Below the pieces are notes generated by a model. That model had not been told where the DNA came from, searched no databases, and was given only the letters and a program-made list of their open reading frames with translations. From Gonatopus flavifemur (lineage: Eukaryota; Arthropoda; Insecta; Hymenoptera; Dryinidae): a DNA stretch of 64,000 nt. This document shows, piece by piece, positions 1 to 12,033 of this stretch; positions within the stretch are counted from its first letter, which is position 1; every line of letters starts with the position of its first letter. The stretch lies in the NCBI GenBank assembly GCA_018340375.1, contig JAFFJZ010000001.1:67076001-67140000 (forward strand). Direction: 5' to 3'. The position numbers and the translations under genes are program-made.

Positions 1-3000
1 AAAACAATGCACGATGCAACAAAACATTGAAGAGAGATTAAAATCCGTTCGCACGCTCGAGAGAATGTACAAATCAAACAAAGAAAGATAAAATTGAAGA
101 TTAAGAGAATTATTAATATAATCACTGAAAAAATAAAAAAATAATGATAACATAAAGATTTTTAATGTTATAAATTATTATGCGCGCGAGTCAAGTGGTT
201 GATCGATAATATATTCAACTTCGTATCGTGAATTCGCTACGAAGAGAATAGTACCACAAATTAAGAAAAAACAAAAAACAAACAAAACGAATGTACAAAA
301 TCGATTTATCTAAAACTAAATCTAAATGTTAGTATTCTAGAGTATTTTAACGTGGATCGTGCTTATCGATTAGGGAAAAACAAAGATGAAAAACTAAATG
401 GTAAGTTTAGGCTCCAACTTGAAACCTTTTTTAAAAAAGAAGAGCTTAAGTTTAAGATTGTATATCCTCAGTGTGGCATCAATCAGAGATCATTATTATT
501 ATTATTAACGTTTTTGTGAAGTATATAAATATATATGAATATATATTAATATAATATTTCAAAATTGCTGGTTTTTGAGACTCAAATGATAAACAAACAA
601 ACAAAAAAAAAACAAAGGCAAAAAAAAGAGGAAGAAGAAGAGAACGCAAATAAGGAAATCCATTGAAAAAAGGGGAAAAAACAACATTGGATCAAATCAG
701 AACAATTAGCGTAATTTGACGATTGGTCTTCCGTATGGGTGTGATATCGTTTCCTCCATCATTTTACATTTTATATCGTGGGGATTCTCTAACTTTGTAA
801 ATTGAGCTATCAAAATATTTCCCTTACTCTCGCATGTTGTAAGTTGGATACATTTTTTTATCCTCGCGATACAATGTTAAAGTACTTTTTACGATATAAT
901 AATCGCATTCGGACGCACTTCTCCGTGCTTTTGACAACTTTTTATACTGTTAGTATGTTACTAAATTGTATCCTCGATTATTTCAATATGTACACGGACA
1001 GTTTAGTAATGATTACAACACCGTATAGCACATCCTCGAAATTTATCTCTCAAAGGAGACCAACAAAAATAGAAGTCAAAAGCGAAAAAAAGTCACAAAC
1101 TACTACCGACAGTACTACCACCAAGCAGAACCCGTACGACACGTAACAGCTACGTGATTCGGGACGAAAACAAGATCATTGCAATTGGACAAAAAACAGA
1201 ATGAAGAAATGAAAACCCAAGTTATCCCGATACCCAACGAGGATCACAGGGCCCCAACGGGCGCAGGATAACCTTGTATTTCTCATGGAAATTGATAAAA
1301 AAAGCAAGCAAGCAAGCAAGCAAATAGTTAGCATGATGAAAACAACTCTCTCTTGAATACTTCGATCAGCCGTAAAACGAAACATCGCTCTGCTGGACTT
1401 TTTTAAATAAAAAGCAATAACGCGCACGCACAGACGCGTGTTTGATATACGAAGAACTCATTGATATATCATTACAGTTAAAGTTATTGTCATTCAAAGA
1501 GGGCTGTATCACATTGTATCTGATGAATTTGAAGAATCTAGGGTACGTGTCTCTCTCTCTCAAAGAAAGAAGAAGAAGACAATTTTTCTTTGGAATATAT
1601 TCTGCACGCGCCAACCAAACGCCATCAGCCAAGAGATCATACTCTCTTGATGAACTGATATAAATATAAATAATCATTCTCATATCCATCGCTTTTTATA
1701 TATAAAATATGTATATATAAACAATCGATCATCCAACATGATCATTGAAACGAACACGACAAGAAACTTTCGATCAATTCAAAAAAATGTATCATCGCAA
1801 TCACAAGGGAAAAAAACATCTATCTCTTCATCGAAGAGAATACTAAGAGAAACGCAGGATCGATACGATATACGATACGTCAGTTTCTTGTCCTTCCCTC
1901 AGACCATCATCTCTATACCTGTGCCCCCCCGCCCCCGTTTAAACGAATTTCAGAACAGCTCTGAAATCTCGTTTTTCTATTAAAAACGTAAGCAAAAGGA
2001 GGAAAGAAAGAAAGAAAGAAAGAAAAAAAAGCAAGTTTTCTTTTCTTTTTTGTCGTTAGGACGACACTCTATAACTATAGTTACTTTGTCATAAAAACAA
2101 AACAAAAAAAAAAGGAAAGTCGTTCTCGATACACAGGACACTCTTTATCAATTTTTTTCTTCATTTAACATTTTTTTGTCTTTAAAATAGAAGTTAATGG
2201 ATAATAATTCTACTATAGGAATAAGAAAGAAGATCGAAGAAGTTTTTATAGCATCGTCGTCGTGTTGAAATGGGAATAATAATAATGAAGGAAGGAAAAA
2301 TTGAAAAAAAAGGTCGCGCATTTTTCTCAGGCAAAATTTCAAGTAAAGGGAAATTAATTAATTGTTTCATTTTGGGATTTAGTATTAATAGATTTTTCAG
2401 CGGAACTCGCGTGATGCACTTTCGGATTGTAAATTGGGGGGAAAATAAAAACAACCAAAACAACAAGAAATTTCGTTCAGGGATTATTGTTGTTTAACTG
2501 TGGATACACGCGAAAGAAAATGTTACACGGCGATAATCGATGGCCTTATTATACACAGTTGGGCATTGTTGTTAATGTGACAGGTTCATCAAGTGATATC
2601 GTATAAGCAGATAATATATCGGGAATAAAATAATAGTCTTAAACACAAATCAGGGCGTAGTACGCTCCAAGATGATGTAGAATAAAGAGAAAAGGAAAGA
2701 AATAGTATAATAATGGTAACGGAGACACGCTTAACATTCGAGGACAAGATAAAAAAAAAAATACGAACAACAAAAATGAAAGTGTCGAACCGAACATAAA
2801 TGAACAAGTTTTTTTTTTAAATATATATATAATAATAATCAATACTTATCCTATACAATTGTTGCCAATAATGGGCATTAATGATGAAAACCGCGCGGGT
2901 AATGTAACTTATTCTCTAACGCTGCATATTTACACTCTGATAACAATATCGATACAATATTTACATATTTCCTCCCAAGACTTTACACAACCGATTTTCA

Positions 3001-6000
3001 GATTCAAACGAATATAATCCCTTTTCTTTTTTTACATCTCAAATACGGATATACATAAAAATAGTTTACAATATACATCTGTTGTACATAAATATATATT
3101 ATATATTATATATATTGAAAAGCTTAAATCTATCGCGATACAGAAATATACAGAATATAATAATAATATTAATAATGGTAATCGATGACGATATAACAAA
3201 TATATTTGCACCACAAACAAACAATGAAAAGGGGAGAGCAAACCATAGAAAAATAATATGATGAAATAGTTTAAATAGAATAGCCGTTAGAATTGTTTTT
3301 GTTGGATTTGTTTTCTTTTTACATCAACTCTTTAATAATTGATGATAATTAAATATATATTTGATAACGCCGCGACGCGGATATCCGATCGAAAGATTGG
3401 AAATTCAGTCGATAAAAGAATGATATCTTTTTCAACTTTTTGCAATGAATTTTTTATCCCATATAGAAAGAAAGAAAGAAAGAAAGAAAAGAAAAATTCT
3501 CATGAAAGGTTTACAGTCGACACACCGTTTTTGAAAAAAAAACAAAAAAGAAGAAAAAAAGTATATTTGAGGAATTTGTTTTCTCAATCAAAAATTCTCG
3601 TGCATCCGTCACGATGGATCATGTTGTAACAATGAGAAAAAGTTGAATCTCTTTGAAGGCTGCCTTTCAACACTGCCAAATGAACTTATATTCTTTTCCA
3701 CTATCGAGAATCTTTGATCTTTGAAATATTCCTCGAAAGAAAGAACAAAAATAATAATAATAATAATAAAAAACGTCACCCGCGACGAGATTAAATAACA
3801 ATAATAATAATCATCATCATAATGATAATACTAAAACCCAAAATAAATGACCCCAAGTGTAATGTCCCTTTTTTTGAGCCCTTGCACAAAAATACGATGA
3901 ATCATTCATTGAAAGTCCTTGATTATTTCGGTCGATAAGGAAAAGAAAATGGTGAGAACGAACGAGAAAGAAAGAAAAAAAAACAAAAAAAGAGTAACAA
4001 TTTTATGATTATCCAGTTACTGCTATTCCGTATGTTTATTATCCTTTATATTGTATTTCTGAATGACGTGTTTTATTCTTTTGTTTCGTCCTTTTCTTTT
4101 TCTCTGCCAATTCTTTTTTTTTATGACTTCTCTCGCGCGACACTTTTTTTTTAAATATTATAATAATATTATACGATAATAATCCACGTGTTTCTCATTT
4201 ATAAAAAGGGAGAAGAATAAGATGAAGATGGAAAACATGAAATAGTTCAATATTTTGCAATATTTGTCCATACATGCATACATATAATACAATACCTATC
4301 TACTTGTTGATTAATGTCATTCTGTTATCCGTTTATTCTACTTATATTAATTAATAAAAATACACAATTACACAGAGACTTACACGTAGTTTTGTTTTCT
4401 TTTATTATTATAATTATTATTATTATGTTATGGTTATTTTACTATCATTATCATTATTATTACTACTACTACTACTACTATCTAGAAAATATTTCCACGC
4501 ATAATTCTGTCATATTTTTTGTCTCATTCTTCTTTGTGTTTTTTTCTTCTTCGTGACTAGAAAGGATTGAATATTAGATATAGTTTGTTATATTGTACTT
4601 AAACACTTCAAAATATATATTTGCATTTGAAATACGAAAACATTTAGGCGTGCTCCATTTGTTTTTTTAGCGTAATCTGTATTTTAATAATTATGAGGAA
4701 TTTTTTCAATCATCATTCAACACTCGCAAAAATTGTATTTTATTCATGGAGGAAAAATAATGGAACATGCCTAAAGATATAGAAATTCTTTTTCGAAAAG
4801 AAATTTCCTTTTTACCTGGATGAAAATTGTTTTCGTAAACAAAAAATAATGTGTCGTGAAAGAACATTGTCTTCACTTTCATACTTTGTCATTTTCGCTT
4901 GCCAAGGAGCATCGATTGATCAGATAAAAATTTCTTTGTGAAACTAGAATCATCGTACGAAGAATAATATTATTTATCTGTGATCTTTGATCTATCGAAG
5001 TATCGTTCGATACTTCTTTCGAGGAATTGGAACGAGTACAGAGATTGATCGCAAAAATTGTGTATCAAATTTAATCAGAACGCTTCACATTTTTTGACAT
5101 TATAAAAATAGTTACAGAGATCACCGGAAGCTTTGAACTTCAATTCCAGTCAATTCACTTGATAGTTTGTGTTGTGAATAATTGCAAATCAATTGAAAAA
5201 AACAGAAGCAGTAAGTTTTCGATAATATTTTCTAAATAATATGGCAGAATACAAAATTTTGTGAAGTTTGAAAAATCTGTAGAATGTGAGTTATTTTCTG
5301 AACTGTGTCCTGCTCGGAAGATTCAATTGAGATCTATTGAATTGGCGGACTGGATTGAATTAGATTTTCTACCTGGAATTTTTCTATATTGTTCTATATG
5401 ATTTCGAAGATAAACTCCTCCCAATAATTTTGTTGCATGGAATAATCCAGGTTTATTCCAATAAGTGCAAAACAATCTCAAAATTTGAATCTAATTTGTT
5501 CCTATCACTTCCCACTTCATTCAATTTGAATGGGATCTTTCGAGCAGTGTGTAAAAAGGTTACAACTTTGGATTGCTGTTTCTTTTTCTTTTCCAAACAA
5601 AAGGAAAGAAGTAACTTAAAATTGAAATCTCACAATTCTCGTTCGTGGATGTGTGAACAAAAATTTTCTTGATATAAGTCCTTGCGAGGACCATAACGAC
5701 ATTATTTAATCGAACTTCGATGCTGCTGTTACTACTATTTACTACAACTATTCTACTACTATTACTATTACTACTATTTCTACTAATAATGATAATAAAA
5801 TACTACTACTAGTACTTCTATTACTACTATTACAACTACTATCATCTATATATCATTAACACTATTCCTATTATACCACAATTATACAATTGTTTTATAA
5901 TGAATTCGTTGAATTTTCATTGTTTCAAAATGAATCCATGGTAATCGATGAGAATAGTAACACGTTACTCGCGAATTTGATTTCTTTTCGTTTGAAATCT

Positions 6001-9000
6001 TCTCATCATATTTTTGTCTGACAAGGACTCTCCATATATATATTTTACCTTCCAACCTTCGCGTTCATTATAAAATATACTCGATTTTTCTCACATATTT
6101 GAATCAAACAAATCATTCAACAAAAACATAAACGACAACAAACATAAAACCTAGTTCTTCGATCGAAATTATTGTAATGTTTTTTTTTTGTACTCTCGAG
6201 TTTGGTTTGTTAGGACATAAAATTTCAACGTATAATCATTAAGATATCAGAATGGAAAAGCAAAAAAATGAATAATAATTAAATAAATTTTACGGATGTA
6301 AGATGGTTAAATTAAAAATCCATAATAATAGGCATAAGAGACAGATGAAATGAAGGAGAAAATTCATTAGCGGATGGATAGATTCTCTCTGATCCAAAAA
6401 TCTGGTTTCTTTCGGGACTTGGAATCAAAGGACGAAGGATATCCGCTAATCGAATCGTTTGATTAATTCACGTGAGGAATTGATTACATACGTATGCGTA
6501 TATCAATTCATTTATCGTCATGGAATCAAATGGGAAACGCGATGAAATTTGGCATTAGAGCGAAAAACCGTCGTTACAACGCGCAAGGAAATTTTTCCAA
6601 CTTTCATTAGCAATTCGGTTCGATCAACATTTTTCTTTTGTTTCTCTATATTCCTTTAGTTGGAGGGGAAATTCAGTAGTAAGAAGTAATAAACGTATAC
6701 GAAAGGAACGATTAATGAAATCTAAGTTAACTCGAGAGGGAAAGATTGAAAGAAGAGGGAGAAATAATTAAAGGAACCGAATGGCATTTAAATGTACCTA
6801 CATAGAAATATACATAATAATGTAATATGTAATTATATATATATATATATAAATATTATTATCGCAGTGCTGAAATACGAACAAGAATATACAATAGTTT
6901 GTTTAAAACATCGTTATATCAATATTTTATCACAAAGAAGAATGTTTTCCTTCATTGATATTGAATTTTTCTTACCTGTTGTTTCTTTGAACATCCACAA
7001 ACTCGATTTATAAAATCACAAGTGCAATAGTTGTTACAATAGAAACAGACACACGCCAGTTTTTCTCTAAACTTTGTTTTTTCTTTTGTCCTTTGTTCAG
7101 GATAATTGTTAATGATAAAAATACATTTATAATGTTTATAAAACAAAAGGAAACCCAGGGACGAAACGAATCGAGTCGGTTGAAAGAAAGGATGAAATAG
7201 AAACGTAATAGAAGAAGAAGAAGAAAAAGAAAAAAAAAAGAAAGAAACGAGTCGCGATTTCGAGAAATTAGAGAAAATTCATGAAATTTCTCATATTCTT
7301 TTTTATATCGAGACCAGGAAGAAACGCGACGCGTCCATACAACTACCTCGTAATAAAATTTACCGAATAGTAAACCCGTGCATACACATTATACACGCAG
7401 AATGAAATACACACCGTAGAGTTTTTCTTCGATAATTTGTAATGTTGGAAGAAATGATGCAAAGCAAGGAAACATATTCGCTCACAGTTACTATATTGAG
7501 GGGGGAAAACAAAGATTTATTCGTTCCATTATGTGTTGTATTCGATACGTTATGCGACTAACATCTCTGTACATTTTCACGTACACCAACAGCGGTATAT
7601 AAACAAAATTTTGTAATTAACAATATTTTTCGTTAGAGAAAGTTGAGAATCCGAATCGAAAATTGCTTGGGGAGGATGAATCGTGTATCATCTTTTGATA
7701 TATAAAAGAGAGATGATACCCCATTCATTCGAACTGGGGTACTTTTTTCCTCCGAAGGTCCATTGAAAACAATTCATTATTACAGGCAAATTTTATTTTT
7801 GAAGATTAATGATATGTAATATATAAATGATAAATATAACCCTGAAAAACGATGTTTTTACTATTCAAACGCGAAGAAAGTATACAACTTTTTTGATGGA
7901 TCAATCTGGACGAAAGCAATCTATTTTTCTCGACTTCCTTTCCTTCGAATAAATAAATGATAAATATGCAAATGAATATGAAATCAGTATCTTATGTAAA
8001 TAATTTATTACGACTATTTTATGATTGTGTTATTATTAACAACATTATTATTATCTATTCGAGAATTTAAATCGGATCGATATCTTTTCTCTGAATTGAC
8101 ATAATTGTCCTTTTTTTGTATACAAAATCATCCTCCCCCTACTATTATTACCCTTCCATATATTATGATAAAACACATTAAGTGAATTAAATGTGAAATA
8201 GTATAGTGAAAAAAAAAATAGATAATTGTGTTCGATTGCTCTGGCTGCCTATCAATACTGTACCCTACACCGCTATCTCCACCCCTATTATTAATTTCTT
8301 TTCTCAAATAAGATCAACAGGTGCGACGGGGCGATTTTTCTCCTACAATATCTCATATCGTTTCTAAGAAACTTTGTTCTCCCCGTTATACATATAATAT
8401 GTACATAATACTATTTTATCATTACCATATAATGGAAGAAAAGAAAATTTCTGATTTGTTATCGTTAGAATTCGATCGACAGTTATTCATTTTTTCAAAA
8501 CCGAAAATCAGAAGTTTTTTTCACAGCCAGAGCTCTAAGAATCTGTTATTTCGTTGAGTCAGATTTTTTGAGATACTTTTGTGACGGCAATTGAAGAAAA
8601 ACAATGCGAAAGATCCAAAGTACTACATAGATGGGAAAACAAACGAATTGATTCCTCAAAAAATCCGATCGTCGACGATTTGTTATAATTACTCTGAAAG
8701 AAAAAAAAATCTGTTAGTTTTTTTTTTTTAATAAATAATATCATCCATAGGATCTCTAGTTGAACGTATATATATATAGAATGAAAAATGGTAAAGAGAT
8801 GCAGTTATATTTTGTTTTTGTATCTCGATTATGTGTTTATATTATCATACTCTATAAAAACAACAAAACAAGGGATGATCGATCGGTTGTTATCGATCGA
8901 CACATGTTTTTATGTTTCTTCCGCTTTTTATACCATCATGAAAAAAAGTAATGATTTGAATCGATTTTTCACTTTCGAAACAAAGAAATATTCTTTCCGT

Positions 9001-9778
9001 GTTTTTGTTTTTTTTTCTCTAATTTTTTCTTGGAAATCTTTGTACTTTTTCGGAGATGAAAGATCGATGAACGCATTACAGAAATCGCTCGGAATCAATG
9101 ATCAATCGCGTATACTGGCCGCACATTGGAAAAAAAGAAGAATGAAACGATTCCTAACATACACACGATATGCACGTGAAGAGCAAAAAAAATCATTATT
9201 TATTGTATGGAGAAAGAGAACGATTTGAAAAAAAAAATACAAAAAAAATACACTGTGTAACTCTAAAAATTGTAAGGCTAAAAAAAGAAAAAGTTTGGAT
9301 GTAAACGCGTTCATATAGACGAAAAAACAAAAAAATTTCATAATCTATTAAGGAGAACAGTATATGATATGATTGTAAATGGATAATTACAAAAGGATGG
9401 CAACTGGTGACGAGCAAGTGAGCCGAAGAGCACCTTTTTTCCACGAAATATATTTTTCTTCGAAAGAGAAGTTACGAAAGGCGTGAGATTTCTTCTCGTT
9501 CTTTTCTGGTTTCACGTTCCGTGCTTTTTTTTTCATGCAAAATTCCAATTTTGATGTGAGAAAATATTTCTGAAAATGTTATGGGAATTTTCAATGCCCT
9601 GGAATTTCGAGGAGTGTGGTTTTTTGGTAAAGGAGATGATTCGTAAATGAGAAAAGAATGAGAAGGGATTGATTTTGATTTTCTTTCCCCTGTCAACCTT
9701 TGATCCTTCTCCAGTTGAAGATGATTCAATCGTTCAAAGATACTATCGATGTTGTCCTCTGGAATGATATGTCAACCA
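1..9778. other. Repeat-poor AT-rich non-coding tract; possible long 3' UTR
   Basis: About 9.7 kb with no convincing exon: all open frames are short, lack plausible codon composition and many begin at non-ATG codons. Simple repeats are frequent: (GCAA)n at 1304-1324, (GAAA)n at 2002-2025 and 3465-3490, (TAC)n at 4461-4480 and interrupted copies near 5727-5860, and (TA)n near 6836-6851. No foldback element of the kinds abundant after 9.78 kb was seen. Pumilio-type UGUANAUA sites occur on the plus strand at 1710, 3083, 7995 and 8400, and a let-7 seed match CTACCTC at 7343, though AT-richness makes these weak evidence. One reading is the long 3' UTR of a plus-strand gene starting left of the window. 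An intergenic or regulatory domain is equally possible. Confidence 0.35.
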
Positions 9779-10418
9779 GTATGGAAATATTTCGCTGAAA
9801 AATGTCTGCAAAACTATGAAAAATCTCTGAAAAAAAATGAAAAAACTCTGAAAAACTCTGACAAACTCTGAGAATCTCTGAAATTTTGATGAGAAATCTA
9901 ATATTTTTGGGACATTCTTTACAGACTTTTTTCAGACTTTTTTCAGAGTTTCTCAGAGTTTTTTCATACTTTTTCAGAGAAATAGTAACGAAATTGCACT
10001 CTGAAAAAATTCTGACAAAACTCTAATAAATTGTTGACATTTTTCTGATTATTGAAAAATCCTGAAATTCAATAAATACATTCATATGCCGTATTCAAAT
10101 ATCATGCGTGAAAAAGTTTTTGTAAATTTTTTAATGTTTTTCTAAAAGTCAGAAAAATGTTAGCAATCCATCAGAGTTTTGTCAGAGTTTTTTCAGAGTG
10201 CAATTTCGTTTCTATTTCTCTGAAAAAGAATGAAAAAACTCTGAGAAACTCTGAAAAAAGTCTGAAAAAAGTCTGTAAAGAATGTCCCAAAAATATTAGA
10301 TTTCTCATCAAAATTTCAGAGATTCTCAGAGTTTGTCAGAGTTTCTCAGAATTTTTTCATTTTTTTTCACAGATTTTTCATAGTTTTACAGACATTTTTC
10401 AGCGAAATATTTCCATAC
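9779..10418. mobile_element. 640-bp foldback element, near-perfect long palindrome
   Basis: The left arm 9779-10051 (GTATGGAAATATTTCGCTGA...) pairs with the right arm 10145-10418 (...TCAGCGAAATATTTCCATAC) over about 270 bp, with a spacer near 93 bp. The arms are built from CTCTGA/TCAGAG repeats. There is no coding potential and no clear target duplication. It marks the border between the repeat-free tract on the left and repeat-rich DNA on the right. Confidence 0.85.
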
Positions 10419-10953
10419 GGGAAAAGTTCCACGATATCCTCAAGATATCCGTAGAACGCACAAATGTTTTCCTAAATTCTTCCAAAAACCCCAAAAAATT
10501 ACGTTTTCTAAACTATTAAGAAATTAATAAGATACGAAATTCTCTATGAAATATCATATTTACGTATTAAATTTAATAATAATTCTTGAATTATAATCAA
10601 TGATGAAATTTTTGAATTGCTTGCTGAAACAAGGACATAAATGATTCACCATGTTAGCTAGAAATTAGCTGTGGTAGCTATTTCGTGTAGTTGACATTTG
10701 GGTAGCGAGAAAAATTGCTGCAAAAGCTAGATTTTAGCTCTTATAGCAATAAGTTTTGTTGCCACAGCTAAAAAATAACTGCCCCAGTTGAATTTTAGGT
10801 ATGCGAATATCAACCCCTGGTGAAAACGCGGATAGATTCGGATAAAAATTTGCGGATTGATACAAAAATGAGATTGTAATGGATTTTCAATCCTATTTTT
10901 GTATCCATCGGCAAATCCGAATTTATCCGCGTTATTATCAGGGATCACGAATA

Positions 10954-11172
10954 TAGGGGAGACTGGGTACGGTTGAAACACGGGGGCCGGTTGAAACATC
11001 GTGAATAACTAACGATTAGCTCGCAATAGCTCAGATCGCTGAAAGGCAATGAAGAGCTCTTCTCGTGTACAAACTTATTCTCCAGTTATTCATGCCATAT
11101 TATTAGCCAATCGTCAATTATTCGCGATGTTTCAACCGACCCCCGTGTTTCAACCGTACCCAGTTTTCCCTA
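10954..11172. mobile_element. Inverted-repeat element, TAGGGGAGACTGGGTACGG termini
   Basis: A 219-bp element. Left arm: TAGGGGA-ACTGGGTACGGTTGAAACAC followed by a second GGTTGAAACAT. The right arm is its reverse complement ending CCCAGTTTTCCCTA. Arms are about 60 bp. The GGTTGAAAC/GTTGTAAC theme recurs in the element at 54971-55927. Confidence 0.75.
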
Positions 11173-11753
11173 CTATTCAAATTAAGAAACAAATGTTTAA
11201 CATCAAGAATTATATCGCTGAATTCAGTATTTTATTATGAAATTCAATAAACCTTTTATGTAAAAAGAAAAAAATTTCATAATACTCTTATGAGATGTTT
11301 TTTTCGCAGTGATGTACATGAACTCTCCTCAATGTATGTTTCTAAAATTCTTTGAGTTTAAAGAGGACTTTCTGATTGTCACAGGAGTTATTTGCAACAC
11401 AGATCATTCGTTTAAAGTTAATGAGATTTATTCTTCTCCATCAAATTATCATTACATCCTATAAGCGATAATGAGTTTAAAAATATGCTGTACAACGTAA
11501 TCTAAATCCATAAAAATAATTAAAATGATAGAAGAATTCCGCAATAGTTTGTACATAACGAAGGAAATCTAGAAAAATATATATGCTCCAAAAATGAGAA
11601 ATTTATCAATTATTATTACATGAAAAAATGTAAATATCGATTCTTCGAATGCTGAAAGATGTCACATACAACTTTGCATTGATAATTACAAGGAAAAGTT
11701 TCTAAAATTCTTCAAATTCTACAATATTTATGTTAATTTATAGTATTTTTGGA

Positions 11754-11759
11754 TTTATT
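11754..11759 (-). promoter_or_regulatory. Candidate poly(A) signal of the nuclear receptor gene
   Basis: The plus strand reads TTTATT, giving AATAAA on the minus strand 45 nt after the stop codon, within AU-rich sequence. If used, the 3' UTR would be under 100 nt. Further A/T-rich candidates lie beyond it. Confidence 0.45.
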
Positions 11760-11803
11760 TAGAATCTGAAGGAATAAAATATTTGAAAAAGCGGGTGAGC
11801 TTT

Positions 11804-12033
11804 TTAGGTCGGCCTCAACGCACCAACCATGTCTCCTAATAATCTTTCTACACTGACATCACCTACGGTAGGTTTGAATAATAGTTCGTGAAGAGTCGAT
11901 CGACACAATGCACGCGCCGGCGGCAACAGAAGTAAAAGACGACCAACTCTGCGAGCGTCTCTTTCACAGAACACTGCCACTGTTTGTTCTTGCAATGCTG
12001 CCACTCTGCCGCGTTCGCATAAACCTCGTGATT
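11804..12033 (-). CDS. NR2E6: Coding exon 7: LBD C-terminus and stop
   Basis: The acceptor TTTCAACAG precedes AA-TCA-CGA, completing Glu318. The exon encodes [20 protein letters not shown], then [20 protein letters not shown] and [20 protein letters not shown], ending VGALRPT and TAA (11806-11804). The GRLLLLLP and [15 protein letters not shown] stretches match the last helices and AF-2 of NR2E receptors, where relatives have GRLLLMLP and TIGNTP.E.LLCDM. A canonical AATAAA follows 45 nt downstream. Confidence 0.94.

Noticed and set aside
802..1146. 114-codon ORF in the left tract
   Set aside because: It starts at TTG, not ATG, has no domain, and lies in low-complexity AT-rich DNA.
8788..9228. 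146-codon ORF, the longest in the window
   Set aside because: Composition is dominated by Lys, Phe, Ser and Tyr from AT-rich codons, with no domain or splice context; likely chance.
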